64,000 nucleotides of DNA from JACVRW01 sp963827065 (GTDB lineage Bacteria > Actinomycetota > Thermoleophilia > Solirubrobacterales > Thermoleophilaceae), in the NCBI GenBank assembly GCA_963827065.1, contig CAWGZM010000002.1, forward strand, positions 12,009 to 76,008, read 5' to 3'. This document shows, piece after piece, positions 54,683 to 63,654 of this stretch; positions within the stretch are counted from its first letter, which is position 1; every line of letters begins with the position of its first letter. The position numbers and the translations under genes are program-made. The notes under the pieces are model-generated. The model was given only the letters and a program-made list of their open reading frames with translations, was not told where the DNA came from and ran no database searches.

Positions 54683-55912
54683 GTGACTACCGCCGGACCC
54701 CGTTTCGCCCGCGTTTCCCTGGCCCTGCTCACCACCGCCGCGGCGCTGGTCGTGGGGATGCTTGCCGCGCCGAGCTCGCAGGCCGCGAGGGGGATGGAGC
54801 TCGCCATCCAGGACGAGGGCGTCTTCGTCGTCGGCAACAAGCGCTGGCAGGGCGACAAGCCCTACGACTACGCGCGGGCGCTCGGCGTGACCCGCATCCG
54901 CGCGAACGTGTCGTGGGCGTACACGATGTATCCCCAGCAGTACCGCCTGCGCAACCGGCCCAAGGTCATCCAGTACGACTTCAGCAACATCGACGCGCTG
55001 GTCGACCGCGCGGCACAGAACGGGATCCGCGTGCACCTGTCCCTGACGGGACCCGCGCCGCGCTGGGCGAACTCGCGTAAGTCTCAGCCGCAGAGCGGCG
55101 CCTGGTACAAGCCGAACGCGGTCGAGTACGGCAAGTGGGCCGGCGTCGTCGCAGAGCACTTCCGCGGCCGGGTGGACCGCTACAGCATCTGGAACGAGCC
55201 GAACTGGAAGACCTGGCTCGGGCCGCTCTCGGTCGGGCCGTCGCTCTACCGCTCGCTCTACTCGCGCGGCTACAACGCCATAAAGAAGGCCGACTCGCGT
55301 GCGAAGGTGCTGATCGGCGAGACGAGCCCGTACGCACGGTCCGGGATGTCGACCGCGCCACTTGCGTTCCTCCGTGCCGTGACCTGCGTGAACAAGAAGT
55401 ACAAGCGCGCCCGCAACTGCACGAAGCTGAAGGCCGACGGCTACGCGCACCATCCGTACGACTTCACGCACGCGCCGAACTTCGAGTATCCGGGTGAGGA
55501 CAACGTGACGATCGGGACGCTGTCGCGCCTGACCAAGGCACTCGACAAGCTGAGCCGTGCGGGAGTGCTGCGCAAGAACGGCGGCGGCCGCATGCCCCTC
55601 TACCTGACGGAGTACGGCTACTTCGCGTCGGGCAAGCGCGCGCTGCCGAAGAAGACCCGCTCGCGTTACCTGCAGCAGGCGTACACGATCGCGCTTAAGA
55701 ACGGGCGCGTGAAGAGCCAGCTCCAGTACCTGCTGCCGACCTTGCCGAAGAACTCGATCTCGACGTTCAACACCGGGCTCGTGACGCAGTCCGGCAAGCG
55801 CCTGTCGCAGTACAGCGCACTCCAGCGCTGGTACAAGGCCAACCGCGGCAAGGTCAAGCGCCCAGGTGGCGCGATCAGCCTGCCGACGGCGCCCGCCAAC
55901 CCAACGGGCTGA
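54683..55912 (+). CDS. Secreted clan GH-A-like glycoside hydrolase 2
   Basis: 409 residues from a GTG with AAGGAG upstream. Signal peptide ends SSQAA. The barrel has acid/base Glu in RYSIWNEPNWKTW near residue 171 and nucleophile candidate in LYLTEYGYFAS near residue 310. ALGVTRIRANVSWAYTMY and VHLSLTGPAPRWAN match barrel strands. Paralogue of the gene upstream (related architecture and inserted Cys pair CVNKKYKRARNC / earlier CLDRNYRQYRG). It ends three bases before thiE. Confidence 0.72.
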   Translation: MTTAGPRFARVSLALLTTAAALVVGMLAAPSSQAARGMELAIQDEGVFVVGNKRWQGDKPYDYARALGVTRIRANVSWAYTMYPQQYRLRNRPKVIQYDFSNIDALVDRAAQNGIRVHLSLTGPAPRWANSRKSQPQSGAWYKPNAVEYGKWAGVVAEHFRGRVDRYSIWNEPNWKTWLGPLSVGPSLYRSLYSRGYNAIKKADSRAKVLIGETSPYARSGMSTAPLAFLRAVTCVNKKYKRARNCTKLKADGYAHHPYDFTHAPNFEYPGEDNVTIGTLSRLTKALDKLSRAGVLRKNGGGRMPLYLTEYGYFASGKRALPKKTRSRYLQQAYTIALKNGRVKSQLQYLLPTLPKNSISTFNTGLVTQSGKRLSQYSALQRWYKANRGKVKRPGGAISLPTAPANPTG

Positions 55913-55915
55913 GAC

Positions 55916-56536
55916 GTGCGCCCGGCTGAGCTTCTCAGCCGGGCCCGGCTGTACTTCGTCGTGGAGGCCGTGCCGGACGAGCTCGTCCGGGCGGCCCTCC
56001 GCGGCGGAGTCGACATGCTGCAGCTGCGGGCGAAGGATGCCTCGGACGACGAGATACTCGCCGCCGCCGCCCGCTTCCGCGCCCTCTGCGACGAGCACGG
56101 TGCCCTCTTCTGGCTGAACGACCGGCCCGAGCTCGCGCTCGAGGCACGCGCCGACGGCGTCCATGTCGGGCAGGACGACCTGCCGGTCGCCGAGGTTCGC
56201 GAGCAGGTCGGCTCGCGCCTGCTGATCGGCCTATCGACTCACAACCCGGCTCAGTTCGACGCCGCGCTGCAGTCCGAGGCGGATCAGCTGAGCGTCGGCC
56301 CGGTGTGGGAGACGCCGACGAAGCTCGGGCGCCCGGCGGCCGGCCTCGAATACGTTCGGCACGCGGCCTCGGCCGGCGGCGAGCGACCCTGGTTCGCAAT
56401 AGGGGGAATCGATCTCGGCAACGTCGGCGAGGTAGTCGCCGCGGGTGCGCACCGGATCGTCGTGCTGCGGGCGATCCGCGACGCCGGCGACCCGGAGGCG
56501 GCGGCCGCCGCGCTGCGCGCCGCGCTGCCCGGCTAG
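55916..56536 (+). CDS. thiE: Thiamine-phosphate synthase
   Basis: 206 residues from a GTG. TIM-barrel enzyme joining HMP-PP and thiazole phosphate. RAALRGGVDMLQLRAKD, LFWLNDRPELALEARADGVH, VGQDDLP, LIGLSTHNPAQFDAA and the phosphate-binding WFAIGGIDLGNVGEV are present. It is separated from the thiOSG operon by two glycosidase genes and has no visible riboswitch of its own, so its control is unclear. Stop overlaps the convergent gene stop. Confidence 0.94.
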   Translation: MRPAELLSRARLYFVVEAVPDELVRAALRGGVDMLQLRAKDASDDEILAAAARFRALCDEHGALFWLNDRPELALEARADGVHVGQDDLPVAEVREQVGSRLLIGLSTHNPAQFDAALQSEADQLSVGPVWETPTKLGRPAAGLEYVRHAASAGGERPWFAIGGIDLGNVGEVVAAGAHRIVVLRAIRDAGDPEAAAAALRAALPG

Positions 56537-57636
56537 TTGCGCCGGGCGCTCCTGGCGTAAGCCCGGAGCGCCGGCATCGACTCATAGGTCCCGCCCCGGT
56601 AGCGGATCAGGCCGGTGTAGTCGAACAGGTCGCCGCTCTCGTAGCCCGACGACCACGTGTACCAGTAGACGCGCCTCAGCCCCAGCCGCCGGCTTGCGCG
56701 CCCGGCGATCGAATAGAGCTCCCGGACACGGGTCGCCATGCCCGCGTCCGTCACCCACCACTGGCGCTGCCAGAGCGGCTTTGGGCGCGGGACGCGGCCC
56801 CTGCCCGCGGGCCAGGTCACCTCGGTCAGCCAGATCGGCCGGCGCGGCGCGTGGGCGCGGCGCAGGGCGGCGCGGAAGTAGCGAACGCCCTTGAGGACCC
56901 GGTGCGCGCGCGAGGTGAAGAAGTTGAGCGCGGCCACGTCGAAGTGACGGGTGATCTGGAAGCGGGCGAGCCGGTCGAGGTGGCGCCAGGCGAAGTCGGC
57001 CAGGCCGGCGAGGACGACGGTCGCGCCGGGGTCGAGCTCCCTGATCCTGCGGCTGGCGGACTTCAGGAGCTCGGCGTACTCACGGGCCCAGGCGTTACGG
57101 CCGCGGCCGCTCGTGTCCCAGTAGCCCTGGAGGTGGGGCTCGTTCCAGATCTGCCACTCGCGCAGGGGCCGCCGCGGCAGGTCGGGCCGCTCGTCCCAGA
57201 AGCTGCCGGCCGGGCCATAGCGGGCGATCAGGTTCTCGATGAAGGCGGCGTAGTCGTCCACGTCGCGCGGCGGCGAGGCATGGCTGGACGGATCGATCGC
57301 GGCCCACGACGGGGTGTAGGCCACCACTGGAAGCAGCCTGATGTCGTGCGCGCTCGCGAGGGCTACGAGGCGGTCCGTGGCGCTGAAGTCGGGCGGCTGG
57401 CCCGGGTCGGCCTCCATGCGCCACCAGGGGAAGACGGTGCGCACGGTCTCGACACCCGATCGCGCCATCAGGGCCCACTGGGCCTCCTGGTCGACGTCGG
57501 GCGCGCTGACCGTCGCGCGGTCCCACATGACGCCGTAGAAGCGATCGGGCACGCCCCGCTTCGCCTCGGCCAGGGCAGGCGAGACGAGCGTTGCCGCCGC
57601 CAGGACGGCGGCGATCATCAGAAGGCGCACCCGCAT
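56533..57636 (-). CDS. Secreted clan GH-A-like glycoside hydrolase 3
   Basis: 367 residues. The ATG at 57636 starts a signal peptide (MRVRLLMIAAVLAAATLVSP, ending AEA). Barrel motifs: VETVRTVFPWWRMEAD, LLPVVAYTPSWAA, acid/base in WQIWNEPHLQGYW, and nucleophile candidate in IWLTEVTWPAGRG. VYWYTWSSGYESGDLFDYTG is typical of the last strand. Third enzyme of this type within 4.5 kb, on the opposite strand. Substrate unknown. Confidence 0.72.
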   Translation of the reverse strand: MRVRLLMIAAVLAAATLVSPALAEAKRGVPDRFYGVMWDRATVSAPDVDQEAQWALMARSGVETVRTVFPWWRMEADPGQPPDFSATDRLVALASAHDIRLLPVVAYTPSWAAIDPSSHASPPRDVDDYAAFIENLIARYGPAGSFWDERPDLPRRPLREWQIWNEPHLQGYWDTSGRGRNAWAREYAELLKSASRRIRELDPGATVVLAGLADFAWRHLDRLARFQITRHFDVAALNFFTSRAHRVLKGVRYFRAALRRAHAPRRPIWLTEVTWPAGRGRVPRPKPLWQRQWWVTDAGMATRVRELYSIAGRASRRLGLRRVYWYTWSSGYESGDLFDYTGLIRYRGGTYESMPALRAYARSARRN

Positions 57637-57689
57637 CTGCCGCCGGACCTTAGAGAACGGGCTCCGCCCCGCTAACGTCCGCGCGGCCG

Positions 57690-58235
57690 ATGGCGACGAA
57701 GCGAAAGCGGCGCAAGACGCGCGGCCCACGGCCCGCGCCAACGCCTGCGGCGACGCCTCCTCCGGCTGCCGATCCGGCAGCGCGGGGTTACGCACGCGGC
57801 CGCAAGAAGGACGAGCAGGCGCGGCGCGCCCTGAAGCCGCTCGCCCCCGGCGAGCGGCCACGCGCAGTGACCGTCGGCGCCATCGCCGCGGCGCTGCTCG
57901 CGCTCGCCAATCTGATCGCCGTGCTCGCGGGCTGGGACGGCGGCACCGACGCCGACACCGCGCAGGCGCTCGCCGGCAGCCTCGTCGTGACGGCGGTCAT
58001 CTGCGTGGTCGCCGTCGGCATGTGGCAGTCGAAGTACTCGGCCGTTCTCGGCATGCAGACGCTGCTCGCGATCACGATCGTCATCGGCTCGCTCGGGCTC
58101 GTCACGGCGACGAGCATCGTCGCGGCGCTCGTGCTCGTCGTCATGATCGCGGCGGCCGGCACGCTCTTCTGGTTCCTCGTCAAGGCGATGGCGCGCATCC
58201 AGATGCCCGAGCGGCCGGGTGCCTCCCGGCGATAG
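57690..58235 (+). CDS. Hypothetical membrane protein with basic N-terminus
   Basis: 181 residues. Basic Lys/Arg/Pro-rich cytosolic leader of about 60 residues (KRKRRKTRGPRPAPTPA), then about four transmembrane helices (VGAIAAALLALANLIAVLAG, VVTAVICVVAVGMW, LLAITIVIGSLGLVTATSIV, LVVMIAAAGTLFWFLV). A charged C-terminal end. TAACGT stands 11 bases before the ATG. No family recognised. Divergent from the glycosidase gene at 57636, 53 bases apart. Confidence 0.6.
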   Translation: MATKRKRRKTRGPRPAPTPAATPPPAADPAARGYARGRKKDEQARRALKPLAPGERPRAVTVGAIAAALLALANLIAVLAGWDGGTDADTAQALAGSLVVTAVICVVAVGMWQSKYSAVLGMQTLLAITIVIGSLGLVTATSIVAALVLVVMIAAAGTLFWFLVKAMARIQMPERPGASRR

Positions 58236-58251
58236 GTAGGCTCATCGCCCC

Positions 58252-59634
58252 ATGCCGGAGAGCAAGTACGACTGCATCGTGATCGGGTCGGGCCCGGGCG
58301 GTTACGTGGCCGCGATCCGCGCCGCGCAGCTCGGCCTCAAGACCGCCGTTGTCGAGAAGAGCAACACTGGTGGCCGCTGCCTGAACGAGGCCTGCATCCC
58401 CGCCAAGGCGATCCTGCGCGTGGCCGAGGTGTACCAGGAGGTGCAGCACGGCAGCTCGTTCGGCGTCGAGGTCGAAGGAGTGTCGATCGACTACTCGGGC
58501 GCGACCAAGCACCGCGACAAGGTCATCAAGACCCTGACGAGCGGCGTCGGGATGCTGTTCGACAAGAACAAGATCGACCTGATCGAGGGCTTCGGCTCGG
58601 TGACCGACGACGGCAACGTCAAGATCGGCGGTCAGTTTGACGGCACCGAGATCGAGACCGACCGGGTGATCCTGGCGACAGGTTCGGTGTCGAAGCCGCT
58701 GTTGGATTTGCAGTTCGGCAAGCGCATCCTCGACACCGCCGGGATGTGGCTTCTGAACGAGCAGCCGTCGCGCCTGTGCGTGATCGGGGCCGGGGCATCC
58801 GGGACCGAGATCGCGTCGGCTTTCGGGCGGCTGGGCACCGAGGTGCTGCTCTTGGAGGCGCTCCCGCAGATCCTGCCGCTGGAGGACGAAGAGATCGCGA
58901 AGGTGGCCGCGCGCGAGATCCGCAAGCAGAACGTGCGCATCGAGACCGAGGCGAAGGTCGAAGGCGCCGAGGCGTCGGACTCAGGCGTGAAGGTCTCGTT
59001 CAACGGCGAGAGCGAGGAGTTCGACTACCTCGTGATCGCCGCCGGGCGCGCTCCCGATGTCGAGGGGCTCGGGCTCGACGAGGCGGGCATCGAGCGCGAC
59101 GAGCGCGGGATGATCAAGGTCGACGGGCGGATGCGGACCTCGCGGCCGGGCGTCTGGGCGATCGGCGACATGGTTCCCGGGCCCGCGCTCGCTCACAAGG
59201 CTTCGGACGAGGGCATCATCGCGGTCGAGGACGCCGCCGGTAACGAGGTCCACGAGATCGACTACACGTACATCCCGGCCGTCACGTTCTGCTATCCGCA
59301 GGTGGCGTCGTTCGGGCTGACCGAGAAGGCGGCGCGCGAGGCCGGCCACGACGTGACCGTCGGGAAGATCCCGATGGGCGCGGTCGGCGCGCCGACCGTC
59401 TACGGCGACCGCACCGGCATGGTCAAGATCGTCGGGGATCGCAAGTACGGCGAGATCCTCGGCGGGCACATCGTGTCCGTGAAGGCCGCCGATTTGATCC
59501 AGGAGCTCGTCAACGCGCGCGAGCTCGAGGGCGGCTATCCCGAGGTCGCTCGCACGATTCATCCCCATCCGGCGTTCGCCGAGACCGTCATGGAGGCGGC
59601 TCGGGCGACGGATGGCTGGCTGATTCACGGCTAG
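58252..59634 (+). CDS. lpd: Dihydrolipoyl dehydrogenase
   Basis: 460 residues. FAD motif DCIVIGSGPGGYVAAIRAAQ, redox-active disulfide in GGRCLNEACIPAK (CxxxxC, with Arg replacing the common Thr), NAD motif RLCVIGAGASGTEIAS, VWAIGDMVPGPALAHKA, and the C-terminal catalytic IHPHPAFAETVMEA with the active-site His-Glu pair. It reoxidises lipoyl groups of pyruvate or 2-oxoglutarate dehydrogenase or the glycine system. TAGGCT lies nine bases upstream of the ATG. The E2 partner is not in the window. Confidence 0.94.
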   Translation: MPESKYDCIVIGSGPGGYVAAIRAAQLGLKTAVVEKSNTGGRCLNEACIPAKAILRVAEVYQEVQHGSSFGVEVEGVSIDYSGATKHRDKVIKTLTSGVGMLFDKNKIDLIEGFGSVTDDGNVKIGGQFDGTEIETDRVILATGSVSKPLLDLQFGKRILDTAGMWLLNEQPSRLCVIGAGASGTEIASAFGRLGTEVLLLEALPQILPLEDEEIAKVAAREIRKQNVRIETEAKVEGAEASDSGVKVSFNGESEEFDYLVIAAGRAPDVEGLGLDEAGIERDERGMIKVDGRMRTSRPGVWAIGDMVPGPALAHKASDEGIIAVEDAAGNEVHEIDYTYIPAVTFCYPQVASFGLTEKAAREAGHDVTVGKIPMGAVGAPTVYGDRTGMVKIVGDRKYGEILGGHIVSVKAADLIQELVNARELEGGYPEVARTIHPHPAFAETVMEAARATDGWLIHG

Positions 59635-59645
59635 CGCTCGCTCAC

Positions 59646-59664
59646 TTCTCGCTAAGAGCGAGAA
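59646..59664 (+). terminator. Hairpin after lpd
   Basis: A perfect 8-bp stem (TTCTCGCT with AGCGAGAA) and AAG loop, 12 bases after the lpd stop. No T-run follows, so function as an intrinsic terminator is only probable. Confidence 0.5.
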
Positions 59665-59779
59665 ATCCGGCCGCGCGGCCGAGCCGCCCCATATGAGGCC
59701 GGCGGCCGCCGCAATAGGCTGCGGCGCAAATTTTCGGGGTTGCAGGGGTGAACCTCTCCCCGCCGGTCCTTAGCAGGCA

Positions 59780-62051
59780 ATGGGTACCAGCACCACCGTC
59801 CGTGTCGTGCGCGCCGCGCTGTTCGGGACCGCCGCCATGCTGCTGTGGGCACAGCCGGGCTCGGCGGCCGCCAGCGAGTACGCGATCAACGCCTGCCAGG
59901 CGGACCGCGCGAACTTCTCGACCCAGGCCTTCGACGACTTCGCGACCCGCGGAATGATGTGGAAGCGCGCCTGCGACCCGGAAGGTCCCGGCCTCCGCGG
60001 CCTCGTCACCTCCAACGTTCCGCGCGCCGGCCGTGTGGCGCGAGGGTCACGTTCCTACTTCGTGATGAACGCGCCCGCAGGCACCCGCTTCGCTCGCTTC
60101 ATCTGGTCGGGCCAGGCCCGCCGCCGCGACTGCCGCTACGCCCTCCAGCTCTGGGCAAGCCGCCCGGACGGCCCACCCGTGCCGATCAAGAACGTCCGCG
60201 CCAACACACGCTGCCCACGACGCGGATACGCACAGGCGGCCGGCTGGCCCCGTCCGCACACCTACGACATCAACGGCGCAACGAAGATCGTCCAGCGAAT
60301 CGTGTGCGTGGGCGAACGCCGCGCACCCCACTGCTCGAGCCGCGGCCTGAACTACATCCGGACCTTCAAGGCACAGGCGACCGTCGTGGACGTGAGCCCA
60401 CCGGCGGTGAGCGTGCTGCAGGACAACCCGTTTACGCAGGGGCAGTGGGTGCGGGGACGTGCAGACCGTGAACTACGTGGCGAGCGACAACGTGGGGGTG
60501 AAGACGGCGCGGGCGATCGTTTCTGGGCGCCTCGCGGGGCGAACACCATCGCGAGCTGCGACTTCGCCGCCACGGTTCCATGCGCGAACGGCGGCGGTGC
60601 CATCACCTTCGACACCAGGTCTCTTGCCAGACGGATCGCAGCCGCTCGCGGTCGATGCCTTAGATGCGGCCGACAATCCCGGCGTCGTCGAGCCCGATCA
60701 CCGATTCGGGTCGACAACACTGCGCCCGGCGCCGTCGCGGTCGACAGTCGCGCGGCAGGTCGAGACTTGGCGGAACCAGAACGACTTCGACGTCGCGTGG
60801 GCCAACCCGCCTGAAGGCGATCGCGCGCCAATCGTCGCGGCCCGTTACCAGATCTGCCGCGTCGGGCGGCGGTGACTGCACCGAAGCGAGACGACCGGGA
60901 GCCGACGATCTCCGCTTTGGCGGATCTCGCTGTGCCGGGACCCGGCGAATGGCAACTTCGCGTCTGGCGGGAGGACGCTGCCGGGAATCACGAGCCGTCG
61001 AACGCTTCCGTCCCTGTGCCGCTCAGGTTCGACCCTGAGCCGCCGCAGCTCGCCTTCGAGCAGATGTCGTCCTCGGATCCGACGCTGGTCTCGGTGGCGG
61101 TCGAGCGACCGGATATCCGGGCTGGCGACGGGACAGATCGAACTGAGTCGCCAGGGCACAGGCACCTGGCAATCGCTCACCACCGAGCGGCAACGGTGAT
61201 CGCCTCCTCGCACGAATCGACGACTCACTCCTCCCCGCCGGCGTCTACCTCCTCCGTGCGACTGCGTGGGATCACGCATCCAACCAGAACAGCACGGACA
61301 GACGGATCGAGTGGCGAACCAATGGTCGATCACGCTGCCTCTGCGTGTGCCGACCGTCCTGCGTGTTGGCGTCCGAGCTGAGCGCATCGTTCGCCGGTCG
61401 ATCAAGCGTGGTGGAAAACGCCGAACAGTTCGACAGCGGGTAGTCGACCTGCAAGCCTCGTGCTGAGGTGCGCTACGGGGAGCGCGTCACTGTTGCGGGC
61501 CGGCTCGAGAACCGGAGATGGCCAACCGGTTCCGGCGCTGAGATTCAGGTCTTCTCAGGTAGCGCGACCGACCGAGGGCAGCTGATCGGCGTCGTGACGT
61601 ACCGACGCCGCAGGCCGGTTTACGTACGACGCACTCGCCGACGCAACACGCACGCTGCGATTCGCGTACTCCGGGACACCCGTGATGCTGCCCGTCAGAG
61701 AGCCAGGTCAGCCTGTTGACCTCGGCCGCCTCCACGTATCCGAGCCACCCCTCGACGGCTCACGAATGGTCAGAGCGTCCGCTTCTCGGGCAGAGTTGCG
61801 CGCGCTTCCGGCGCCGCCTGCGGGCAAGTTGATCGAGCTGCAGGTTGTGCTCTCCGGTCGCTGGCAAACGTTCCGCACGACGCGCACCCAAGCGAACGGG
61901 TCGTGGGCGATCCGCTACCACTTCCGGCGAACGTGCGGCCTGCTGCGCTACCGGTTCCGGGCCCGGCTTCCAGCGGAGGCCGGCTATGCATTTCAGACCG
62001 GATACACCAAGAGCGCTGAGGGTGATGGTCCGCGGACCTCGGTGCCGATGA
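59780..62051 (+). pseudogene. Secreted Ig-repeat protein broken by many frame changes
   Basis: The start is a clean signal peptide (VRAALFGTAAMLLWAQPGSA) and the first 220 residues are continuous to about 60450 (KAQATVVDVSPPAVSVLQDN). Recognisable protein then continues by hopping between frames: VQTVNYVASDNVGVKTARAI, then TIASCDFAATVPCANGGGAI, LLPDGSQPLAVDALDAADNP, RVDNTAPGAVAVD, TWRNQNDFDVAWANPP, LADLAVPGPGEWQLRVWRED, GLATGQIELSRQGTGTWQSL, LLARIDDSLLPAGVYLLRAT, ITLPLRVPTVLRVG, EVRYGERVTVAGRLENR, LTNGQSVRFSGRV and GKLIELQVVLSGRWQTFRTT. At least ten shifts lie between 60450 and 61800. The segments themselves look intact. It is either a pseudogene or an indel-rich consensus. Confidence 0.75.
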
Positions 62052-62135
62052 GCCTCTCGACCGATGACCGATGAGTGCGCTACAACGGCGCGCGGAGCGG
62101 GTTATCGCGATGATGGAAGCGAGAGGAGAGGTCGT

Positions 62136-62736
62136 GTGAAGCGAGCGCTGCGCCGGCATCTCAGCTACGCCAACGTGATGGCAACCATCGCGGTCTTCGT
62201 CGCCCTGGGTGGTTCGTCGTACGCGGCACTGAAGATCACGGGAGCGGACGTTCGCAACGGGTCGCTGACCAAACGCGACCTGAAGAAAGAACACGCTCGA
62301 CGGAAGCCGGATCAAGGAGTCCCGTCTGGGCAAGGTCCCGAGGGCAAGGAACGCCGACCGACTCAATGGCGTGTCGGCAGCACGCCTGCTTGTCCGATGC
62401 CCCGAGGCGACGGTGCCGGTTTACGACGTCTGTGTTGAGACGAGCGCACGCGGCGCCGCTGCCCGTACGGCTCGGCGGCAGTTGCCTGCGAAGGGGTCGA
62501 CCGGATGCGCAACCCCGGGACGCCGCCTTCCGAGCCACGACGAACTCCTGACGGCGATCGGTGAGCCGGGCGTAAACCTGGCCGCTGGGGGGGAGCTGAC
62601 GCGCAACGTGTATCCCGCGTCGGACGGGCAGGTGGACGTCCTTTACGTCACCGACGCCGGCGGCAGCGTCGCCCTCACACCCAACACCGCCGCGGGCGCC
62701 AAGGCGTTTCGCTGCGTCACCGATCCTCTGAACTAG
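62136..62736 (+). pseudogene. Secreted/anchored hypothetical protein, frameshifted
   Basis: GTG at 62136 with GAGAGGAG upstream opens a helix-containing start (RRHLSYANVMATIAVFVALG followed by GSSYAALKITGADVRNG) common in exported proteins of this group. At about 62288 one extra A in AAGAAAGAAC changes frame. The continuation is KNTLDGSRIKESRLGKVPRA, NADRLNGVSAARLLVRCPEA, VPVYDVCVETSARGAA. A second break near 62460 hides YGSAAVACEGVDRMRNPG, and the original frame returns before RRLPSHDELLTAIGEPGVNL and the end AFRCVTDPLN. Function unknown. Confidence 0.7.
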
Positions 62737-62754
62737 CGAGCGGAGCAGCCAGCC

Positions 62755-63634
62755 ATGAGCGAGCCGAGCGCCAAGACCCACACGCTTCGCTCGGTCTGTC
62801 CAGTCAGACGCGCGCGGTCCGCACTCGCCAGCGGGCTTCTCGCTCTCGCTGCCGTGGTCCCCGGAGTAAGCGTTGCCGCCGAGCCGGACACGTCGCAGGA
62901 GGGCATCAGCGTGCCGGACCAGACGCAGGACGTCGACACGGACAGCCCTGGGTTCGATCCCGGCGGGGATACCGAGCTTCCGTTTGACGCCGGTCCGCCC
63001 GCGGAGCCGGAGGATGTCGCGCCGGACGCAGCTCCGCTCGAGATCGAGCCGACCGATGACCCGGAGGGTCGTGCCGCTCCGTTCGTGGAGCCCGAGGCCC
63101 CCGGGACTCCGGACGAAGCCCCGGTCAGGCCGCTCGAGGGGACGCCACCGAACGCGCCGCCCGCGCCGGGCCTCTCGACTGAGCCGCCCACCGACGGCGT
63201 GACGCCGGAAAGCGCGCCCGCGCCACTCCCTTCAGCACAGGGACTCCTTGCCGAGCCGGGCTCAGGGCCGCGCCGGAAGCCAGGCTTGACGGCGGTGATT
63301 CGGGTGGAGCCCTCTCGGGGCGAGTACGTCGAGACATCGGTGGACTCCGGTCCTCCCAGCGGAGCGATGTCGAGCGGCGACGCGGGAGCCGCTCGGGCGA
63401 CCGACCTGACTCGGCCTGTAGCCGTACGGTCGCGGGCCACGGACGAAGCGCGTTTCCACGTCGTCCAACCCGGCGAGTCGCTGTGGACGATCGCCGAGAA
63501 TCGTCTCGGCGCCGGCTCCTCCGCGACGAATATCGCCGCCGAGGTGGCGCGGCTCTGGGAGCTCAACCGCGAGCGGATCCCAAGTGGCGATCCGGATCTC
63601 ATCGCGGTCGGCCAAGCAGCTCAGACTGCGCTGA
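62755..63634 (+). CDS. Secreted acidic protein with C-terminal LysM domain (frame break near end)
   Basis: About 290 residues. N-terminal signal-like helix (SALASGLLALAAVVPGVSVA), a long acidic Pro/Glu/Asp-rich stretch, and a LysM domain RFHVVQPGESLWTIAENRLG with ELNRERIPSGDPDLIAVGQ. LysM normally ends GQxLRLP-like. Here removing one base near 63615 gives GQQLRLR and a stop at 63632-63634, whereas the sequence as given runs on into the next gene. The protein should bind peptidoglycan at the cell surface. Confidence 0.6.
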
Positions 63635-63654
63635 GCGGCACGTACGCTTCAGCG

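Noticed and set aside
62950..62970. GGGTTCGATCCCGG, resembling a tRNA T-arm
   Set aside because: It lies inside the LysM gene and no acceptor, D or anticodon arm can be folded around it.
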